The position numbers and the translations under genes were made by a program. From positions 124,001 to 188,000 of the forward strand of contig QJPP01007239.1 in assembly GCA_003996215.1 (NCBI GenBank): a stretch of 64,000 nt of DNA, given 5' to 3'. Shown here piece after piece: positions 1 to 12,879 of the stretch (positions within the stretch are counted from its first letter, which is position 1; the number at the start of each line of letters is the position of its first letter). The stretch is from Jaltomata sinuosa. Taxonomy: Eukaryota; Streptophyta; Magnoliopsida; Solanales; Solanaceae. A model generated the notes under the pieces. The model had not been told where the DNA came from, made no database searches, and worked only from the letters and a program-made list of their open reading frames with translations.

Positions 1-3000
1 TCGACATCTATGCAATCAGTTTTTTCACTTTGTTTTCAAATTCATCCATCTTACTAACTCAAGAGCTTTGAATATTCTACTAGAAATTTTGCTTTTAGCT
101 TTGGGCACCTGTCAATCCCTAGTGCATCTAGGGCCTCGACGCCAAGCTTAACTAGAGAGGCCTAGCATGATTTGAAAAGTGCTAATTTAATTCGGATAGA
201 CGTCATTCAAGAATGTCATCACCTCCCTAAGATTCACAAAGGTGGGAAGCATTTCCCATCAATTTTTTCTTATAATGATCAGCATTCTTGATATTATACC
301 TAGCGCGCTTGAAGAGGACTCAATCTCAATGCTCAAAAACAGAGTCAGTGTTTAAAGTTTATAGGTTTGAGACTCTAATTTTTTAAGTTATTGGGTTCTA
401 GACTAAATACTTTATACATATTTAATGAATTTCTTAATTAAGAAAAATACAAGGTTTGAATTAAAGTTATCAGGTTTGATCGAACCCACTAGCTCTGCCC
501 CTGCCCCTGCCCCTGCCTTTGCTCCACTCTTTAGCACGAGATATTGAATTCGCATGTCTATCATTTTATAACCAAGACATCTTGAAAGTGAATCATATTT
601 CATTTATATATATATGATATCTATCTAGAGTGATGTATATATGCAACTGTTTGTTCTATCACAATATATAATCAAAGTGTTATAATATCACATATCCCAA
701 ACCTATTTAGGCAATATTGATGGATGGGGCATTTTATTCTTTAAAGAGTAATGAGTAGCAAACTATTTATAGCTTATAGTAAAATGAAATATTGAAAAGA
801 AAGAGAGATTATACCCTTAAAAATATATTGTCCAGACCTAAGTGTTCTTCATGGTTTTGTTATTGAATCGATATTCTTGAGGTTTGTGACAAGAATTTAA
901 GAGATATACACTGACATATACGACATAAGAAAAATAGTATATATATGGAACCGTTCATGAAAAAGTGATATTGCTAATATGAAAATTAAGATATATATAT
1001 ATATACTTTACTAGTTAATACAAAAACAAAAAAGTTAGTACATGGAAATTAAACTAAGACTACGTACGTACCTCATGATCCCTCTCCCACCAACCCACCA
1101 GTCGTAATCAAGAGACCTATGTTTAAAAAAGATGCACTTGTAAACTTAAGTTAAAGATCTTGAACATTATAATCTTACAGAGAGACGTTACAAAAAATGT
1201 ATTTGAAGCGGAAGACATTATTATAAAGCGGGAGTGTTACTTGAAATTATTTTCTACTTCTTTTCTCTAACTTTGATATGTTACCACAGTCTTTAGTGAT
1301 GGAACTATATAGAGAATATGTGGTAATTCTAATGAGTGAAGAAAGGATCAATTTAAAGAGACTTAGACTTAATTCGATATGTTCATCAAATAACCGATCT
1401 AATAGACGAGATTTTGTTCTTCAATAAATATTGGTTAGGACTTTACATTAATGGGATCACGCATAAAAAAAAAGTCTTAACAACAAACACTGTTCTAAGC
1501 ACAAGTTAGTTTGTTAAGTACTTTGTTAATTATGAACTATATTATTGATTATATTTGTTTTAGATATATGGGTCTAATTTATCTATGTACTTTGCGAAAT
1601 GGTCCAAATTTATCTATGTACTTTGCAAAATGATTCAAATTTAATTTGTTATTCGTTAATAATTTGGGTTAGATTTTCGATTATGACTAGCTATGAACAC
1701 TTTTTAAAAGCAAAAAAAAATAATAGTTTAACCGTAAAAGTAAAACCCCTTAGGTAAGCTTCAGGAAAGGGTCTTAGAGATGATATGTTATGTTAATTTT
1801 TACGGATAAAGACAGATTCAAGATTTGAAAGTTGTAGACTGAGTTCGAGAATTTACTATAACTTATAAAATTGGTTAGGTTTTAAAATTTAAAATTTATA
1901 TTTAATTAATGAATCTTTTAACATATATAATTGTGATAAACCAGTAACTTATATTATGCACTATATACATATAGCTAAGCCTGAGATTAGTTTGATAATT
2001 ACGTATATATATGGTTCACTAAAAAATTTGCAACATGCATGAAATAAGCGTCAATTAAGATAAAATTGCTTCCTGTGAAATTTCGGAAAATTCTATTTCA
2101 CTTTTTTCAGGAATTTTTTGAAATTTCAAAAAAAATAAAAAATAAAAATGTAAGCAGATTTAATTTAGAGTGGTCTTCTTGGATATTAACTGAGCTAGCT
2201 CATTATTTTCGATTCAAACTAGCTATTTTCAAATATATACGTATCACAAAAATTACGCACTTACCTAGAATCTACTAATTTTAGATCTTGAATTTGACTG
2301 TCTTTGTAATAATTTTTGGAAAAAAAATGAAAGAGTATATAAAAACTCGTGATGGATAACTACAAAACACACAAAATAATATGTTCAGTGGTATACTAAT
2401 GAATTTCACTGACTATATACACAGTGTCAACCCCACCCCCCACGTGAAACTGTCACAAAATCCAACATCTTTTTCAGCAAATCTATTCTAAATTTCAGTT
2501 TATTTAATATATCATATTCCTTTAAAATTTATATTATATTCTTAAAGAAAGTTAAAGAACGAAGAATAATTACGATTTCAATAAAAGAAAATGATCATAT
2601 AAAATCTTTTATATCTTATTTATCGATTCCATCTACTATGTTTTGTTGATTTTCTATGAAAAGAATGGTACAACAAAAAGAATATTTGTAATGAATCGTA
2701 AAATCGATCTATAATTTAAATATACAAAATAAAAGAATATAACGAGAAAAAAAAAGGTATTAAAATAGAGAAAATAAACAATGTGAGAGCAAAATTGTTC
2801 ATTTAGCCTAATTTTTATTTCCATAATGTTTATTTTGTTATGTATATAAGTCAAGGTTTTTGTTAAATATACTTTGAGGTCAAAACGTATTATACGAGAA
2901 AGTACATTTCCTAGAAACAAATATTTCAAATTCTTGCGTTTATTTACATAAAACTCTAAAACTAATTACAGCAACTGAAATAAAATTGCCAAAATAAAGC

Positions 3001-3047
3001 ATATTACTTAATGATTAAAAATTTAAAAATAAAACAAGATTCACGGA
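1..3047. other. AT-rich intergenic stretch, no gene recognised
   Basis: No reading frame here resembles a known protein. The open frames near 412-603, 2066-2278 and 2654-2929 have low-complexity compositions typical of AT-rich spacer. Short features seen are a (CTGCCC)n-like patch near 492-518, TA-rich runs near 604-615 and 990-1003, and a local duplication of the phrase ATTTATCTATGTACTTTGC near 1576-1627. Some of this is probably decayed transposon sequence, but I cannot name a family. Confidence 0.5.
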
Positions 3048-4755
3048 TCAAATGACTCGGGGCTCCATTTCTACCTCCTCATCCCGGGTCGGGTCGGGTC
3101 GCCCGTGGTTTTGTAGGATCTTGAGAAGTTGTGCCCCTTTTCTCCTCCCTCTAGCACTACAATCACCTTGCAAAGCCAACATCACCGCACGCGCCACCTC
3201 CTCTGGCGGTGCCGCCACAGCTGCACCATCACGCGCGCCACCATATATCACCGCGAGTACGCTTATCGCGTACTCCTTCACTCGACTCCCGTCCATCCTC
3301 CCCATAACCTCCACCATCATCGGCACCGCCAGCGCGTGGGCCCTCACCTCCGCCGCCCCTTCCGCCACCGTGCACAACAATTCCAACGCCGCTAACGACC
3401 GCTCCGCCGCCGCCACTTCCAAATCCGACAAGATGTCCACCACTACACCGACAGCTCCCACCTCGACCGCCACGTGTCGGTTATTTTCCGACAAAGAAAG
3501 TGCTAATAAAACTTTACTAGCTGATTTTGCTACTCTTCTGTCTTTCAGACACCCCACTACCCCTCTCATTACTGTGCCGGGGCAAGCCACTAAATTATCA
3601 CCACTGTCAACCGCCGCCACCGGATTCGGAACAAGTGAATGCTCCAACAAGTACATTGCCTTAACCTTGTTGATGAAAATTTAAATACAAAATCAACAAT
3701 AGGAATATAAGTTACGGATTCAACTGAACACAACATTTTCGGCATGACGCATGCATCGATATTTTAGCGTAAATCACTAAATTTTTTGTCATATATTAGA
3801 TTTTGAACTCATGAACCTACAAATTGATGGTCTATTTTGCCAAACTTTCAAAATTCGGTAATTTTTTTGTCGAAAGTGCTTTTTGAAAAATTAGTTTAAA
3901 TATATAGTAACCATTTATATTTGGATAAATCAATTTTAAAATTATTTTTATGCTAAGTCAATATTTTAAAAGTAATTTTGAAAAAAACAAATTCAACTTA
4001 TGAACAACGACTTGATTTTTTTTTTAAAAAAAATCTTCTTTTTGTAAGAATTTAACTAAACACCTCAATTTTTTAAAATAAATATTTTTTTAATAAAAAT
4101 TATAGCTTCTAATTTTTCAAATAAGCTTTTATCCGACTTCAGCTGATATTTATACAATTTAACTTTAAACGTGCGCAAATAAACACTAAAACTTTGTATA
4201 AATTGAATAAATAAACACATATTCTACGTGACAATTCACATAAAATACATTCAAACTGATTTATACTATGCCATATAAGACGCTTAGTTAAACAAACCGC
4301 AAACCTATTAAATTTAAATCTTAAATCCGACCCCATATATTCAAACAAACAAAAGTATTACTTGTATATATTGAACAAACCTTGTCCAAATCAGTCGAAG
4401 TAGTGAGCTGTAATTCCGCCACGTGGAATAGTTCCTCCAAATTAGTGTACAAAACCGGAGTGGCAATTTTAGTAATTTGCATGGTTTCTCGTGGGTAAAT
4501 ATTAGTGTGTGATGAACTTGGTAGTGGAAATCTCCATTGAGTAAAACTCTGTGAATTAGTGTTAGACGAAGATGAAGATTCCGACGAGCTCGCCGGAGCT
4601 GTCGCCGGCGGCGGCGGAGTTGGGTGGTCGGAAAGTGGAATGGGGAGGGTGGGTGGTGTGGTGGTAGTAGGGCTGAGAACCGACTGAGTACAGCGGCGGA
4701 AGAAGCCGCAGGAAAATGAAGTTTTGAGTTTTGGGTGGTGGTGATGGGTTTTCAT
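3048..4755 (-). CDS. Armadillo-repeat protein (PUB22/25-like ARM region, no U-box), two exons
   Basis: Exons: 4755-4381 and 3665-3048 (375 + 618 nt, 330 aa). The donor AAG|GTTTGT and the acceptor ACAAG|GTTAAG keep the frame. Residues 1-125 hold a His/Pro/Ser-rich N-terminus starting MKTHHHHPKLKTSFSCGFFRRC and a segment NLEELFHVAELQLTTSTDLDK. Exon 2 carries ARM-like helices: LLEHSLVPNPVAAVDSG, SASKVLLALSLSENNRHVAV, AAERSLAALELLCTVAEGAA and RRKGAQLLKILQ. Such ARM segments form the C-terminus of plant U-box E3 ligases of the PUB20-26 group, but no U-box is visible here, so this belongs to the related ARM-only group and probably works as a protein-binding scaffold. Exon 2 is strikingly GC-rich compared with the flanks. 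A plus-strand open frame over exon 2 (3052-3684) is an antisense shadow. The family call is firm; the cellular role is unknown. Confidence 0.82.
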
Positions 4756-4857
4756 GGTTGGATGATAGAGAGAGAAACAAAAAAATTGAAGAGAGAGAGT
4801 GAGAAGTGAAATAAAAAAAGTTGGTCCAATAATTGTATGAATGGGATAGTTTCATTC

Positions 4858-5170
4858 AATATAAAAACTTATTTGGAGAGAAAAATACAGCAACAACAAT
4901 AATAACGTATTAAGTTTAATTTTACGTGAAATTTGAAGGATGTGGTACGATAAAAACATATTTGGTGAGAAAAATACACCAACAATAACAATAGCGTATT
5001 TAGTTTAATTTTACAAGTGAAGTTTGAAAGATATGGTACGATAAAAACTTATTTGGTGAGAAAAATACACCACCACCAACAAGAACGTATTCAATTTAAT
5101 TTTATGAATGAAGTTTGAAGGGTGTGGTACGATAAAAACTTACTTGGTGAGAAAAATACAACGCTAACAA
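4858..5170. repeat. ~90-bp tandem repeat, four units, upstream of the ARM gene
   Basis: Units begin with ATAAAAACTTATTTGGTGAG or close variants at about 4861, 4950, 5041 and 5132 (spacing 89-91). Each contains GAAAAATACA, an AAC-rich patch, AACGTATT and TTTAATTTTA, and ends in GGTGTGGTACG. The block starts about 100 bp upstream of the ARM-gene ATG (4755, minus strand), so it lies in that gene's probable promoter. Confidence 0.85.
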
Positions 5171-5275
5171 CAAAGCATGTTAAGCAAACAATAAAGCATG
5201 TCAAAAATTAAGTATGGAAAACAGGCACAATAGTAAAGAAGTCATGTTGAAAATAATGAAGAAGAAAACAATAAC

Positions 5276-5580
5276 AACAACAAATACGAATTGGCGGATT
5301 GTAAGGCTATTATCTGAAAGTAACGCTTTCATTTATGTCTCTGAGGATTCGAACTTGAGATCTCTAAGTAAAAGTTAGCAACAATAAATACGAATTGGTG
5401 GATCGTAAGGCTTATCTGAAAGTAACGCCTTCATTTCTGTTTCTGAGGATTCAAACTTGAGATCTCTGAGTAAGAGTTAACAATAATAAATACGAATTGG
5501 CAGATCATAAAGCCTATTTGAAAATAACGCTTTCATTTTTGTTTATGAGGATTCGAACCTGAGATCTCTGAATAAGAGTG
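5276..5580. repeat. ~92-bp tandem repeat, three units
   Basis: Three units contain AATACGAATTGGCGGAT, then a 'GAAAGTAACGCTTTCATTT' segment, then GAGGATTCGAACTTGAGATC. They start near 5284, 5388 and 5489. GATTCGAACTTGAGATC resembles an inverted tRNA B-box, so the unit may derive from the head of a minus-strand SINE that was then amplified locally. The origin is inferred; the tandem structure is seen directly. Confidence 0.75.
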
Positions 5581-7903
5581 AAGGAATCTTACGCGTTTAA
5601 ATTCAAAACTCAGAAGTAGGCGTAGTGTTTTTGACAGATCAAAAGAGAAAAGATATAAAGGCAGAATAGAGAACGTGAACAATTGCAGAGGGAATTGATG
5701 AGTCATTAGGTCACTCAATATTATATTTAATTTGATATTTGTACTAGGTTGAATACTTTTTTGATAAACTTCTATTAGAGGAATTATCATTAATTTATAG
5801 TGGAAAAGCTATTTAATTTTAATTTGTAATGAGTTTAAATTATAGATACATCTTTGCTAATTTCTATTATCCATGCACCTTATTAATTAAGATGTGAAAA
5901 TGCATGCTTTATCATTTCTAATTATTCTAAAAATAGATTTACTAAAAATAAACAAAGCAATTAACATGCATGCACAAGTAGTTTTCATAATTGCATATAG
6001 TGCTATAGACAAATATAAACCCCAATAATTATATTTATATTCATCACTTTTAGTCCAAAAATCAAAGAGAACTCACCCCTTTTTGTGAACCATATTGTAT
6101 TAATCAACCTAATCAAGCATTAGATACATCACTAATATAAACTAAAACATTGAACCTATTATATATTATTATGTACATGTTACCAATCACCAATAATTAG
6201 CTCAGAATACAAAAAAGAAAAAACTAAAAGAAAATAGAAAAAAGAAGATGGAAAACAAAGAAAAATGAATATCATAGACCATCTTTTCAACAAATAATCT
6301 ATCTTATTTTTAACGTTACAAATTTTATGTATACAAAAGACTGTAAATTTATTTAGATGATTTGATAATATATTAAAAAAATCACTCAAATATACATAAC
6401 TTAGGGATCGTTTGGTTCGAAAAGAAATAATGATTCTTTGATTAGTTATGTTAATAATATTATTTCTTATCAACTATTTAGTTTGTTATAATAAAAATAA
6501 TATGCATTCTATAATTTTTAAATAATACTTAAATAAAGCATATACAACTAATATTGATATTAATTGTACTAGACTTAAATTTGCAACCAGACATTATACC
6601 AAATTATTACCAACATTATTCTATCTAATACATTATGCCAAACTTCCCTTAAACTCATTAAATCAAATACCACTGTACTTTGACTTTGTGGGGAACACAT
6701 TAAATCAAATACCATTGTACTTTGACTTTGTGGGAGCATTTTTTGCTTATGTTATCCTTTGTGTTCTTTATTGATAGAATAAATAATTTTAGAAGTTCAA
6801 TAAAACTCTTTTAAGTATTCTTTTGTTTCATTTCAAAATAAGTGTTATTTTAAAAAATATTACATTTATTTTAAATATTTTTAAAAAATTGAACATTGTT
6901 AAATATAAGGGTATAATTAATAAAATATATTATTAATTTTTGTTTTAAATTTTTAATGTGACACTTATTTTAGAATAAAAGAATCTTGTTAAGGTGACAC
7001 TTATTTTGAAAAGGGGGTATTAATAAATCTTGGAATATTTGTCATGTGATGAGCTCTCATGTGATTCAGTCTTCCCTCTGCTCAGCATTTGATTTTTTTT
7101 AAAAGTAAAATTGTTAAAAAAGAGATCTTTACAGAACCACGTGAAGTGACAATTGCATCTTCTTGTTCTTTGTCCTCCATTCTATACATTTGCTTCAAGA
7201 TTTCAAAACCCCATTTCATGTTGAACAGAAATCAGATGACCCTTTTCATTTGAGCTCAAGATTTGCTCATCTGAAGTTGAAATCTGGTGCTTCTTGTACT
7301 TTTGGTTAATGGGTATTTGTTTTCTTGACTTCTACTTAAGATTTAGTTGGTGGTATCTTGCTCTTTCTCTCATAAAGTTTTGATTTTTCATTAACATAGT
7401 GTGTCATTAGTTGAGTGTAGATTGATATTTGCTTACAAGAATGTTTGGAGTTATCAGAAATTGAGATTCTGCTGTGATTGGTTGCAAAATCCTCCAAAAT
7501 AACTGATTTTTCTGTGGTTTTGAGGTAGCTTGAACTTGTATAGAGTATCATTACTGAGCATATTTTTTATGAGAATCAGATGGTTTAGCATATGAACTAG
7601 TTTAGAGTATTTATCTCATGTTGTGATAATTTCAGATTATCTGATATGAGTTTTAGCTATCTATACTTTTAGAAGTTTGTGTTGATATGGTCTAAATATG
7701 CATCATTTGTTAGACGACGTGGTATATGTGCACCACTTTTTTAACGATTGGTATAGCCGCTTTAAATCGTGAAATTGAGAGGTATTTAGATTGGAAAGGA
7801 CCTCTAGATTAGTTGTGCTTGCCAGTTGAATTGAAGGTATTATTGGATAATTCTGGCAAGAGGGTGTGTAATAAGAAACCAAAGGTCCTCTTGATTTGTT
7901 GTA
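5581..7903. other. Intergenic and 5' leader region before IRX14, with small repeats
   Basis: No coding gene recognised. There is a direct 42-bp duplication containing ATCAAATACCACTGTACTTT at about 6657-6739, and a Stowaway-like element at 6816-7021. From about 7130 the composition changes to TC-rich, transcript-like DNA, probably the 5' untranslated exon(s) and leader intron of the glycosyltransferase starting at 7904. I could not fix those UTR splice sites. Confidence 0.45.
6816..7021. mobile_element. Stowaway-like MITE
   Basis: The left end contains TTTCATTTCAAAATAAGTGT and the right end GTGACACTTATTTTGAAAAGG, which are inverted relative to each other around an AT-rich core. A further internal GACACTTATTTTAGAATAAA suggests a partly duplicated terminus. 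No coding capacity. Confidence 0.55.
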
Positions 7904-10900
7904 ATGGCTTCTATTAGAAGAGCATTGTCCCCAGTGCCTCGTCCGGGAGATAGAACTAATGGGGAAGCATGTTTTGTTTCCTCCCCATTGTCCAAGTCAT
8001 CGTCGTGTAACCAAAGTTATACACCCCCTGCAGGGTTGATGTCGTCTTATTTTGGTTCATTGGATTATGCATTTTACAAAGTTCGGACATTTGTACTTGG
8101 TCTTTTGTCGCGAAGATCATCTAGGACCTTGGAGAGGTCAAAGTTAAAGAGCCAAAGTTGGAGGAGAGCACTTCTCCAATTCTTTATATGCTTTGTTGTT
8201 GGAGTTTTTATCGGCCTCACTCCATTTGTTTCTCTGAATTTGTCACCAAATATAATGTCTAAACATCAAGTTCTCTCCTTTGAGGTCTTCCACCCTTACG
8301 AAAATGACAGCTTGTTTGATGATGTGTCTAATACTATGACATCAACTTTAAACAGTTTGGCTTTCTTTGATAATTCGACGTCAGAGCCTAATTTAGTATA
8401 CAGTGAAGTGAAAGATGAAATTGCTGTCAATGCCTCCGTTAACCAATCACTTGATCAAGAATTTATAGTGTCCAAAAAACTTTTGATCATTGTGACACCA
8501 ACAGAAGCACGTTCATTTCAAGCTTACTATCTTAACCGTTTGGCCCTCACATTAAAATTAGTCCAGCCTCCTTTATTGTGGATAGTTGTGGAGATGAACT
8601 CTCAATCAGTCGAGACAGCTGATATATTGAGGAGAACTGGAGTTATGTACAGGCATCTCGTATGCAAGAAGAACTCAACTGAAGTAAAGGATAGCAGTGT
8701 GCATCTAAGGAATATGGCACTAACCCACATTGAAACACATCGTCTTGATGGGATTGTTTACTTTGCAGATGATTCCAACATATACTCCCTAGATGTCTTT
8801 GAACAAATGAGACAGATCAGGTAATCTACTTATTCATTTTGCGTATAACTGTATGCCAGTAATCTTTCTTTGTTTCTTTTTTCAGTGATTAGCCTGCACA
8901 GTAGCAATCTTTTAATTTTTAAATTGTGATACATTTAAGTAATTCTTACAGCAGATTATGTCAGAAGGGAACATTGAGCTTTCGTAGTAGGTTTATTGCC
9001 ATAGCGACATGTTAGATATGAATTCTATCCTCAGTCTTGAAAGAACTGAAACTGAAAATAAAAATAAAAATGTATTGTATTTCCATATGGAAAACACTAA
9101 TGGCAGCCTTCAAAAATTGGTCCTGCCAAAAGGAAAAAGAAAACACTTATAATGGCCTTCATAAAAACAAAGCTGTAAAAGTTTCTTGTTGTCAAAATCA
9201 TTGTAGCTGCACAACATTCTCTTTGCTTTAAAAGGATAGATGGTTGAGAACTTGTTATTGCTCATAATGCAAGGATCTTTTTTAACCTGTCAATCTATTC
9301 CCAGTTGACATAGAACCTTCAGTATTATGGATAATAAAGTGTTAGTCAAGTTATCGTCACCCTTTTCACTGCAGATCTGTACCAAAAGGAGATCCTTGAA
9401 CAAGGAGGAAAAATAAACATTCTGTATAAGTGGGAAGTAAATATAATAGAGCAAAACCAAGTTTGACTGGAATTCTCTAATTGGTAACAGCGCTTGTTCC
9501 CTTTTTAATATGTTTTGCTTCAAGCTAGACTCATAAGAGTATACTAGTGACATGAAGGGTCAAGAAAGCAAACAGCAGCTTGATATTATACTTGTCCTAA
9601 GCTCTGTACATTAGAGTGGAATAGATATAAAGGATCATATCTCCGACCCCAGCTAATTTGATTATTGAGCCGTGGTTGATTGATTGATGATTGTACATAG
9701 AGGACGAAACAAGCAGAGTTCAAGGTAGTAGTGGATAGGAATCTGCAGTGGAGAAGAATGGATATATATATGATTCATATTGTTGACCTCCAGTAGTTTA
9801 GGATTGACTGATTTTGTCATAGTTGTATATTATGACTAATAGCATGGGTAGTATGTCACAAAACAGATCTAGTTGGAAATGTGTCATTCCCTTGATGAGT
9901 CCAATCTTCAAATGAATATTCATTCTTTTTTTCGGTTTTTTAGCTTCCAATCACTTGAAAATCTTCCTATATGAGGGAGCGATCAGATATGTTTTGTCAT
10001 GTCTATGGTCTTATACTATTGTTAAAGGCGAAAAACAACAAGAATTGCTTGGAATTCAACCGAAAAGTACAACCGAAGTTCACACTTTGATGAGTGGAAA
10101 ATAATATATTATTTATACAACTGTAGAAAACTATAACACAAATAACAATCATATAAGTTGAGGAATTGAAGAAATACAACTATGTGAAATATATTAAGTA
10201 AAAGAACATTTGATTGCCCCAGTTTTGCACTTTTTTATACTCAGAGGTTTCTAGAACAAAAGAATGAAACTTGGCCTACCCCTAACTTGTGTTTCTTAAT
10301 TCCTTATCTTCATTTTAAGTTACATCTTTAAAAAAAAACTTTTATTCCTTTCTTGGTCTTTGATCTGTCTCGGGTTGCTATTGCTTTCAAGCATTTACTG
10401 GCTCTCGTTGACAAAGATGATGAATTTTGCTCATTTACTTAATTTTCTGACTTACCATTCTGTCTATCAGCTTTCTTGATAGAAAATTGTTGTATGCAGC
10501 GTGTTCGGGACATGGGTTGTGGCAAGACTAGCTGAAAATAATAGGAAAGTTATCTTGCAGGGTCCAATCTGTAATGGATCTCAGGTTATAGGTTGGCATA
10601 CAGATGGAATGGCAAAAAGATTCCAGAGATTCTATACTGAAATATCAGGATTTGCATTCAATAGTACATTACTTTGGGATCCAAAGAGGTGGAACCGACC
10701 AACACTAGAGCCCATTAGGCAGCTTGATATAGTTAAAGGTGGCTTCCAAGTGAGTTTCACAGCTATTATTGTAACTCTGATAGCTGTGTAAACAATTATT
10801 TTATTTGTCGGCTCACCTGTATTCAGCACGAATTACATGACTATTAGTCTATAAAATGATTCTCGATGATCCTATATTGCAGGTGAGCACATTTATTGAA

Positions 10901-11050
10901 CAAGTTGTGGAAGATGAAAGCCAAATGGAAGGCTTTCCAGTGCACTGCTCAAGAATTATGGTTTGGCAATTCAATACAGAGCTGTTGTATCCATACCCTC
11001 GTGAGTGGTGGGCAAAGAATTATTCAGGCACTATTGCTGCTAGCGTGTGA
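7904..11050 (+). CDS. IRX14: IRX14-type GT43 glycosyltransferase (xylan backbone synthesis), three exons
   Basis: Exons: 7904-8820, 10500-10749 and 10883-11050 (1335 nt, 444 aa); all junctions are GT-AG and in frame. A type II Golgi protein: a cytosolic Ser/Arg-rich N-terminus, one membrane anchor at about residues 88-111 ([19 protein letters not shown]), a stem, then the GT43 domain from about residue 195 ([20 protein letters not shown]) with the DXD-like DDS at about 289-291. Exon 3 carries [16 protein letters not shown], which I associate with IRX14/IRX14-L rather than IRX9. IRX14 acts with IRX9/IRX10 to extend xylan in the Golgi. The extreme C-terminus (after [11 protein letters not shown]) looks diverged from the family ending I remember but terminates normally. 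The 1.7-kb first intron holds no recognised gene. Expression is unknown. Confidence 0.92.
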
Positions 11051-12879
11051 AAATGTTGACGTAGAGAGTGCTTCTACAGCGTAAACAAGGTGAGCAAATT
11101 GTCCATAATTTGTCAGTAGGAGCTTATTAGCATTCTTTTCTTTTGAAGCAATGTCATAAATTTTATCTAAGGAGCTTCTTAACATTCTTTCTTTTGCAAT
11201 TTTTAGTTTTTTATGATAGAAACAGATCACAGAATACACAATCATAGCAAGGGAATGATACATTAGGTTGCGAAAAAGAAGAGAAATCGAGAGAAACCAC
11301 TACTTGATTAGTCCCTCAAGCGACTGAGTTTAAATAGTGCATGTACTAGTGTTAATAAAGGAAAGAATCAATCTAACTAGTTATGACTAAAGCCTAATTG
11401 ATACACAATATCATTTACAATATTCTTTAACAAGGTGCATACCCCTGAAAATACCAGTTTGAAGCCAGGAGATATATGACAACCTATGTTGCTCGGACTC
11501 TCCAAACATGTCGCCGTACCCTGTCGGATCCTCCAAAAATGCACTACTTTTGGAGGATCTGACACACCTGTTGATATTTTTGAAGAGTCCGCGCAACATA
11601 GATTGACAACTCATGCCAATTAACTTTTGGACTTGGACACGAGTGCCAAGATAGTAGAACCTCACTGCCAATAGAAAACTTAGCAGAACAAGCACTATCG
11701 AAATCCTTTGTAACATCAGTGGCACAAGGTAATAGGAGAATTACCTCATCTTAAATACTTCAAAGATCATGTATGGGGGATCAGCACAACAATTGCATCT
11801 AAGTTCACTAATACATTGATTAGTTCTCATTCACTTCTCAATAAGTTTTGGTTTTTGGTTTTTCCGCAATATATATACCATGCTCTTTTCTATTCATTGC
11901 AGGGAGAACTAGTTATGACTATGAGCATCTGCTGCAAAATTTTATCCGAACCATCAACCCGTGTAGAAATCCTCAAGAAATTGGTACCCTGCTTTTCTTG
12001 TTATGCAGAAACATTTCTGTACAGTTGCTGAGTTCATCCCACTTTACACTTCTGGCTACTAAGTGGAAAGCCACAATTAGCCAGGTCGTTTGAAAACTGA
12101 TTGGTGAGAATTCATGGTCATCTACACAAATGTAGAGTTACAAGTATCCGTCCAATTCTTTCGACTAAAGCTTTTCACTATACAGCCAACTTAATGGTCC
12201 AATGGAGGATTCAACCTCATTGAACTTGCAGCAGATTAGTTGCTAGAGTTGTGCATATATCAAGATGTCTTACTTACTCTTACAAGATTAGTTGTAATAT
12301 TTAATGCTCTCTTGAAATTAAATTGTGTACTAAAGGTATCATCTTTATGGCTGATATCTTAAAGAGCAAAAAAGGAGAGGTTTTCTTGATTGTAAGACAG
12401 AATACTATGAACCAATTCAATTGCTGATGCAAGTAAAATTTCATTCTTGTCAACTTCCAAAATCTGTTATTTTTTGTGCTATATGTCATTTGGGTGTGAA
12501 AGTTCTGGTTTATAGCTCTTGTTCTGTTGAAAAAGAGTTAAAATTGTCACTATTTGACTAGTGAATTCTGAAACTTGTTAAAGATAACTCATTCAATACA
12601 TTTACTCTAAAATTAAACTACTGAAATACAGTTACATAGGAGTGAAATGGGAATAACCTAATCCGTGAAAATGGGGTTGTGGGAGTGAAATACAAGCGTT
12701 GAGATGCATGGACATTTTTTCAAGAACTATCCAATTTAGTGACAAATGTAATGCTTCAAGTAGCTAGTGTCATTTGACATAGCCTCAAAACTTCATTTTG
12801 GAACAAACGTGAAGTCTTATTAAAACTCTACAACCTTATACCTAATGTGCACTAGTTGAGTTGTGGCAATCATGGGTAG
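11051..12879. other. Downstream flank of IRX14, contains a MITE, no gene
   Basis: Holds the 3' UTR of IRX14 and spacer. A MITE is annotated at 11484-11601. Short open frames at 11816-12093 resemble no protein I know. AT-rich DNA continues to the start of the tandem array. Confidence 0.5.
11484..11601. mobile_element. Solanaceae MITE, 'ATGTTGCTCGGACTC' family, copy 1
   Basis: Begins CTATGTTGCTCGGACTCTCC and ends GAAGAGTCCGCGCAACATAG, so the ends are inverted repeats. The core is itself palindromic: ATCCTCCAAAAATGCACTAC followed by TTTTGGAGGATCTGAC. This is the best-preserved copy in the window and defines the family. Non-autonomous; transposase class not determined. Confidence 0.8.

Noticed and set aside
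3052..3684. 210-aa plus-strand open frame
   Set aside because: It is antisense to exon 2 of the ARM gene; the minus strand shows clear ARM repeats and proper splicing.
11816..12093. Possible extra 3' exon of IRX14 or separate small gene
   Set aside because: IRX14 already ends at 11050 after the conserved [14 protein letters not shown] block; these frames match nothing and have no convincing splice context.
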